Assembly: GCA_050331815.1 (NCBI GenBank)
Contig: JBHJGM010000009.1
Span: 62,001 to 126,000, forward strand
Source of the DNA: JBHJGM01 sp050331815
GTDB lineage: Bacteria > Verrucomicrobiota > Verrucomicrobiia > Opitutales > JBHJGM01
Direction: 5' to 3'
DNA: 64,000 bases
Shown here: in pieces, positions 59,887 to 64,000 of the stretch
Layout: each line of letters begins with the position of its first letter
How positions within the stretch are numbered: position 1 is the first letter of the stretch
Notes under the pieces: model-generated
What the model saw: the letters and a program-made list of their open reading frames with translations, nothing else
Told to the model about the DNA's origin: nothing
Databases searched by the model: none
Program-made: the position numbers and the translations under genes

Positions 59887-60435
59887 TCAACCGGCCTCCG
59901 TGGCTGCCTCCTCAGACGCGGCTTCTTCGCCCTCGCCCAGGCCTTCTTCGCTCTCGATGGCCAACTGGAGCGCCTCGAGGGATTCGGCGATACTCGCCAT
60001 CGGGGCCACAAACCAGATGATTTCGCCTTCCAGCAGCTCCTGCCAGTATTTGCGAGCCGGGTCACTGAGGTAATAGCTGGTGGCCAAAAAATGAAAGCCC
60101 TCGCTCGAATCGAAAGGCACGGTCTGCGTGGCCCAGCACGAACCCAGATCCCAGACCGGATCCTCCATCCGTGTTAAATCGTAGCTGGAAAGCTCCATCA
60201 GCCCGATTCCGCTCTCCTCCAGAATCCGCTCAATCAGGGCATCTTCCTCGAGCGACTGCATGTCGAACATCAGGATGTTGAGCAGGCTGGCCTGACGCAG
60301 ATCCCCGCTTTTGATGATCTCCAGCAGTTTTGCGTTCGCATTCTCAAGGTCGGAGACCTCGATCAGGTTCCGCTCGACCAGGGCCGACCCCAGAAAGCGG
60401 TTGCTGCGCATGACGAGTGGGCGATGTTCTTCCAT
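59887..60435 (-). CDS. Stand-alone MshEN / T2SSE_N-like domain protein
   Basis: This 182-residue protein resembles the N-terminal domain of PilB/MshE ATPases without the ATPase. The first helix pair FLGSALVERNLIEVSDLENA matches the LGExLVexGLIxxxxLxxA pattern. LLNILMFDMQSLEEDALIER and ESGIGLMELSSYDL correspond to the second pair and the LPFVDLSxY turn. FHFLATSYYLSDPARKYWQE and IIWFVAPMASIAESLEAL match the alpha/beta second half. MshEN domains can bind c-di-GMP; whether this one does is unknown. The acidic tail is low complexity. It sits between obgE and the two regulators. Confidence 0.7.
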   Translation of the reverse strand: MEEHRPLVMRSNRFLGSALVERNLIEVSDLENANAKLLEIIKSGDLRQASLLNILMFDMQSLEEDALIERILEESGIGLMELSSYDLTRMEDPVWDLGSCWATQTVPFDSSEGFHFLATSYYLSDPARKYWQELLEGEIIWFVAPMASIAESLEALQLAIESEEGLGEGEEAASEEAATEAG

Positions 60436-60557
60436 GAAACGTGAGGCTTGAACGTGCGAGCGGCGTCACCCTCCTCAATCGTCCACCCAGCGCCGATCCT
60501 AAGTCGCGGGCACATCCTCAGCCGCGTGGAGCCGCAAATTGACGCTTTCGCGGCAGC

Positions 60558-61589
60558 CTACTGGGGATCCTCGGAGGCGGCGGGCTCGGTAACTGCCGCG
60601 GCAGCGGTTCGCTCAAACAGAAGTTCGCGCAAGTGCGGCAAGCCTTCGCCCAGCAACCCTGAGATGCCCACAACCGTCTCCGTCGGAAGCGCTTGCCGAA
60701 TCTTGTCAAAATGCGCCTGCGCCTCGGGCTCATCCAGCTTGTTCACCGCCACAATTCGCGGCTTTTCAACCAGCGCTGCTCCGTAGAGCTCCATCTCACG
60801 AAGTAGCTGATAAAAATCCTCCAGAGGCTCACGTCCGTCCGCACCCGCGCCATCCAGCAGGACCAGGAGCAGCGCGCAGCGCTCGATGTGACGTAAAAAA
60901 CGGTGCCCCAGACCCCGGTTCTCGCTGGCCCCTTCCACCAGCCCCGGGATGTCGGCCAGGCGGATCGTGCGTTCGCCCGAGGTATCTCGCAGCACGCCAA
61001 TTGTCGGGATCAGGGTCGTGAACGGGTACGCCGCCGTCTTCGGACGCGCGTTGCTGAGCTCGCCCAGCAGCGTCGACTTGCCGGCGTTGGGGAAGCCCAC
61101 CAGGCCGACGTCAGCAATGGACTTCAATTCCAGCCGATAAACGCCCTCCTGCCCGGGCAAGCCGGGCGTTGTCTTGCGCGGGGCCTGGTTCACGCTCGAT
61201 TTGAAAAAGGCGTTACCCTTGCCGCCCGCCCCGCCTTCCAGAATGCGCAGGCGCTGGCCGTGACGCGTCACCTCACAGACCAACCGCCCGCTTTCAGAGT
61301 CGTGAACCACCGTGCCCAGCGGCACCGGCAGTTCACAATCCGCGCCGTTGGCCCCATGACGGTCCGAGCCTTTGCCGGGTTCCCCGTTCTGGGCCGCGCG
61401 CTGCGGGCGGAACGAATAGTCCGTCAAATCCTGAATATTCTCATCGCCGACGAGCACCACATCGCCGCCTTTGCCACCGTTACCGCCGTTGGGCCCGCCT
61501 TTGGGGATGTATTTTTCCCGCCGGAAGCTCATGCAGCCTGCGCCGCCTTTGCCCGCGCTGGCGGTTAGAATGACTTCATCCTGAAACAT
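60558..61589 (-). CDS. obgE: GTPase Obg/CgtA
   Basis: This conserved ribosome-associated GTPase has 343 residues. The Obg fold at the N-terminus is glycine-rich (SAGKGGAGCMSFRREKYIPK and GPNGGNGGKGGDVVLVGD). The G domain shows G1 GFPNAGKST, G3 DIPGLVEGASENRGLGH and G4 VNKLDEP. The C-terminal extension of E. coli-type Obg is short here. The start is the ATG at 61589 (MFQDEVILTASAGKGG). The neighbouring MshEN-like gene begins 123 bp downstream. Confidence 0.96.
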   Translation of the reverse strand: MFQDEVILTASAGKGGAGCMSFRREKYIPKGGPNGGNGGKGGDVVLVGDENIQDLTDYSFRPQRAAQNGEPGKGSDRHGANGADCELPVPLGTVVHDSESGRLVCEVTRHGQRLRILEGGAGGKGNAFFKSSVNQAPRKTTPGLPGQEGVYRLELKSIADVGLVGFPNAGKSTLLGELSNARPKTAAYPFTTLIPTIGVLRDTSGERTIRLADIPGLVEGASENRGLGHRFLRHIERCALLLVLLDGAGADGREPLEDFYQLLREMELYGAALVEKPRIVAVNKLDEPEAQAHFDKIRQALPTETVVGISGLLGEGLPHLRELLFERTAAAAVTEPAASEDPQ

Positions 61590-61698
61590 CTAAGGCTGCA
61601 GATTAGGCCATCCAGGCCGCGCGTGTCGCTGGAAATCGGCGCACCCCATTCTGGCCGTTAAGCAGGCCGCGCCCTGTGATTGATCATGAGTTATCAAG

Positions 61699-61842
61699 TT
61701 ATTCACAAAGCTAACAGCAGTTATCTCAACACAGGTACATACCTCCATATTCATGATTAAACCACTATCGGGGAAACACTTAAAGTGAACCTGACCCTCG
61801 CTTTGAGATTGACGACCAGGCCCGTAATTCGATTTATTCACA
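61699..61842 (+). promoter_or_regulatory. Two DnaA-box-like 9-mers in the obgE upstream region
   Basis: The 301-bp interval 61590-61890 between divergent obgE and a small-protein gene is AT-rich for this window. It contains TTATTCACA at 61699-61707 and again at 61834-61842, both fitting TTWTNCACA and in the same orientation. Weaker partial matches (ttatcaag, ttatctca) lie nearby. Chance occurrence is possible. Confidence 0.35.
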
Positions 61843-61890
61843 CCCACGCGCCTCTGCTGTTCTGCCCCCAGAGCGGTGCCTACCGACCCC

Positions 61891-62226
61891 ATGAAATTCG
61901 GTACCTTCACCTTGCTCATCGTGTGCCTATCCACCTCCGGTTTCGCGGCAGCGTCACCGGAAGGCCCAACTGTTGCCGCAGCCTCCGAAGCGCAGTACGG
62001 ACTACCCGTTGGCAATGGCGCGATGGAACTGGGCCTGCACCTGGCGGCCAAGGTAGACCCCAGCCTGCCCCTGGCCACCGTCGCGGCACCTAAAACGGCC
62101 GGGGCCGAACCCACGGATTTTCTTGCGAGCACGCTGCGGTCCATGGACCGACCGGTGGTCTTCGGGTTCGTCGCCCTGGGCCTGTTAATCGGTTCCGTGC
62201 TCTTCCGACATGTACGACGCGTCTGA
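61891..62226 (+). CDS. Small exported protein with C-terminal membrane anchor
   Basis: From the ATG at 61891 (MKFGTFTLLIVCLSTSGFAA) there are ~111 residues with a signal peptide, a mostly unstructured Ala/Pro/Thr-rich middle (KVDPSLPLATVAAPKTAGAE) and a C-terminal helix VVFGFVALGLLIGSVLF closed by RHVRRV. The layout (signal, linker, helix, basic end) resembles sorting-signal proteins, but no PEP or LPXTG motif is present. No family is recognised. A bidirectional terminator follows. Confidence 0.6.
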   Translation: MKFGTFTLLIVCLSTSGFAAASPEGPTVAAASEAQYGLPVGNGAMELGLHLAAKVDPSLPLATVAAPKTAGAEPTDFLASTLRSMDRPVVFGFVALGLLIGSVLFRHVRRV

Positions 62227-62289
62227 GGCTGGCAAAGGTCCCCGCCCAACACCCGCGGACCCTTTCCCTGCTGACAGACCCAGATAAAT

Positions 62290-62318
62290 AAAGCGGCCCC
62301 TTTGGCGAGGGCCGCTTT
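62290..62318. terminator. Bidirectional terminator between the small-protein gene and ahcY
   Basis: aaagcggccc (62290-62299) and gggccgcttt (62309-62318) form a 10-bp stem with a 9-nt loop, with A/T runs on both sides. It lies between two convergent genes and can serve both. Confidence 0.85.
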
Positions 62319-62351
62319 ACGTTTCAAAGCGTGTATGGATCGGTAAGTCCC

Positions 62352-63776
62352 TTAGTAGCGATAATGATCGCTCTTAAAGGGACCGTTCTCTGGAACGCCG
62401 ATGTAGTCGGCCTGATCCTTGCGCAGTTTCGTCAGCTTGGCCCCGATCTTCTCGAGGTGCAGGCGGGCCACTTCCTCGTCGAGATGCTTGGGCAGGATGT
62501 AGACACCGGGCGTGTACTTCTCCAGGTTGCGCCAGAGGTCCATCTGCGCGAGCACCTGATTGGTAAAGGAGTTCGACATGACGAACGACGGGTGGCCGGT
62601 CGCGCAGCCCAGGTTGACCAGACGGCCTTCCGCCAACAGGAAAATCTGGTGACCCTCGGGCAGCGAATAGCGGTGTACCTGTGCCTTGATTTCCTCTTTC
62701 ACCACGCCTTCGTAGTTCTCCAGCTTGGTCACCTGGATCTCGTTGTCGAAGTGGCCGATGTTACAGATGATGGCCTGATCCTTCATCTGCTTCATGTGGT
62801 CGAGGGTGATGATGTCCTTGTTGCCGGTCGTCGTAACGTAGATGTCACCCCAGCCCAAAGTATCTTCGACGGTCAACACGCGGAAACCTTCCATCGCCGC
62901 CTGCAACGCACAGATTGGATCAACCTCGGTCACCACAACTTGGGCACCCATCCCGCGCAACGCGAAGGCGCAGCCCTTGCCCACGTCGCCGTAACCGCAG
63001 ACCACCCCGACCTTGCCGGAAATCATGACGTCAGTCGCGCGCTTGATGCCGTCGACGAGCGACTCGCGGCAGCCGTACAGATTGTCGAACTTACTCTTGG
63101 TAACAGAGTCGTTGACGTTGATGGCCGGCACCAGCAGTGAGCCATCCTTTTGCATCTGATACAGGCGGTGGACGCCGGTGGTGGTTTCCTCGGAGACACC
63201 TTTCCACTCCTTGGCCACGTTGTGCCAGTGAATGGGGTCTTCGGCGTGCACCTTCTTGAGCAAATCTTTGATGACGGCTTCCTCGTGCGAATCCGAATCC
63301 GATTCGACCCACTTGTCGCCATCCTCGAGCTGGTAGCCCTTGTGAATCAAGAGCGTGGCATCGCCACCGTCGTCGACGATGAGCTGCGGGCCTTTGCCGT
63401 CAGGCCAGGTCAGCGCTTTGTAGGTGCAGTCCCAGTAATCCTCCAGCGTCTCCCCCTTCCAGGCAAACACGGGCACACCTGCCTGCGCGATGGCAGCGGC
63501 GGCGTGGTCCTGCGTGGAAAAGATGTTGCAGCTGGCCCAGCGCACATCCGCGCCCAGGTCAACCAGGGTCTCAATCAGCACCGCCGTCTGGATGGTCATG
63601 TGCAGCGAACCGGTGATGCGCACACCAGCCAGTGGCTTTTCCGGCGCGTACTTTTCGCGCGTGGCCATCAAACCGGGCATTTCCTGCTCGGCGATCGAGA
63701 TTTCTTTGCGGCCAAAGTCAGCCAACCCGATGTCAGCGACTTTGTAGTCCGTGGTAGTGAGTGTTTCGGTCGTCAT
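62352..63776 (-). CDS. ahcY: Adenosylhomocysteinase (SAH hydrolase)
   Basis: This enzyme hydrolyses S-adenosylhomocysteine to adenosine and homocysteine with bound NAD. It has 474 residues, as usual for the long bacterial form. Seen: ARDI-region equivalents ITGSLHMTIQTAVLIETL, WASCNIFSTQDHAAAAIA, DDGGDATLL, the Lys/Asp site VNDSVTKSKFDNLYGCRESL, the NAD motif VVCGYGDVGKGCA and the C-terminal KSDHYRY. It follows metK, so the two form a methyl-cycle unit. Confidence 0.97.
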   Translation of the reverse strand: MTTETLTTTDYKVADIGLADFGRKEISIAEQEMPGLMATREKYAPEKPLAGVRITGSLHMTIQTAVLIETLVDLGADVRWASCNIFSTQDHAAAAIAQAGVPVFAWKGETLEDYWDCTYKALTWPDGKGPQLIVDDGGDATLLIHKGYQLEDGDKWVESDSDSHEEAVIKDLLKKVHAEDPIHWHNVAKEWKGVSEETTTGVHRLYQMQKDGSLLVPAINVNDSVTKSKFDNLYGCRESLVDGIKRATDVMISGKVGVVCGYGDVGKGCAFALRGMGAQVVVTEVDPICALQAAMEGFRVLTVEDTLGWGDIYVTTTGNKDIITLDHMKQMKDQAIICNIGHFDNEIQVTKLENYEGVVKEEIKAQVHRYSLPEGHQIFLLAEGRLVNLGCATGHPSFVMSNSFTNQVLAQMDLWRNLEKYTPGVYILPKHLDEEVARLHLEKIGAKLTKLRKDQADYIGVPENGPFKSDHYRY

Positions 63777-63815
63777 TGCTTAAAGAGCCAGAGTGTTTGC
63801 GGATGGGAGCCGTAG

Positions 63816-64000
63816 CTACACCGCTTTGGCCAGCGCGGCTGCCTTGGAAGTGTCTTCCCAGGGCAGTTCCTTTTTGGCGAAGTGGCCGTAGTGAGTGGTT
63901 GAGCGATAGATCGGGCGGAGCAGATCGAGTTGCTTCACGATCTCCGCCGGCTTGAAGGAAAAAACCTTGGCGACGGCCTTGGCGATGACGTCGTCGGGTG
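63816..64000 (-). CDS. metK: S-adenosylmethionine synthetase, C-terminal end (partial)
   Basis: The minus-strand frame entering from the right edge reads DDVIAKAVAKVFSFKPAEIV, then KQLDLLRPIYRSTTHYGHFA and KKELPWEDTSKAAALAKAV before a TAG at 63816-63818. IYRSTxxYGHFG/A near the end is the MetK C-terminal hallmark. The 39-bp spacer to ahcY suggests cotranscription. Everything upstream lies outside the window. Confidence 0.92.
   Translation of the reverse strand, partial: PDDVIAKAVAKVFSFKPAEIVKQLDLLRPIYRSTTHYGHFAKKELPWEDTSKAAALAKAV

Overview
The window looks like a chromosomal segment of a Verrucomicrobiota bacterium, most likely class Opitutae. The evidence is indirect: high-GC DNA with long antisense open frames, a PEP-CTERM-type sorting tail, a giant secreted multidomain protein ending in a 'DYDQDGYVNLLEY' motif, NamZ/DUF1343 and DUF3147 proteins, and a complex I operon of the bacterial 14-subunit type. 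No 16S or protein search was possible, so the taxonomy is inference.

Layout. (1) 1-16.6 kb, minus strand: complex I genes in the order nuoB-C-D, then E-F, then G-H-I-J-K-L-M-N (N runs off the left edge). The locus is broken twice. A ThuA-like gene and three small secreted basic proteins lie between nuoD and nuoE. A DUF6883/DUF4926 pair, whose first member is frameshifted, lies between nuoF and nuoG. nuoA is not present. (2) 16.8-24 kb: a DUF3147 protein, tRNA-Ser(GGA), a decayed IS3-type element that abuts a truncated P-loop kinase, the molybdopterin operon moeA-moaC-moaD-moaE, a DUF985 cupin, a Dabb protein, a membrane protein, a TPR lipoprotein and an FmdB-type zinc ribbon. (3) 23.8-36.6 kb: one 12.8-kb gene for a protein of about 4,266 residues with two complete subtilisin domains, one near each end. 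Between them lie three beta-propeller-like stretches, several choice-of-anchor-D-like (ASH-like) domains and three copies of a roughly 205-residue module I cannot name. A PEP-CTERM protein gene lies upstream. (4) 38-43 kb, plus strand: a TolC/MacA/MacB-type tripartite exporter, with a 14-bp periodic repeat between the ATPase and permease genes. (5) 43-54 kb: NamZ muramidase, DUF2062, glycerate kinase, TauE-like permease, gap-pgk with a terminator hairpin between them, a short AT-rich membrane protein, a GH13 glucan-debranching-type enzyme and mnmA. (6) 54.2-61.6 kb, minus strand: a VapBC-like pair with abnormal start codons, then pilB/gspE-type ATPase, two tandem response regulators fused to degenerate sigma54-activator domains, a stand-alone MshEN-like domain protein, and obgE. 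(7) 61.9-64 kb: a small membrane-anchored secreted protein, ahcY, and the 3' end of metK.

The two most original objects are the double-protease giant protein with its triplicated module, and the cluster that joins a pilus/secretion ATPase to a free-standing copy of its N-terminal domain type and two response regulators whose ATPase cores look dead.
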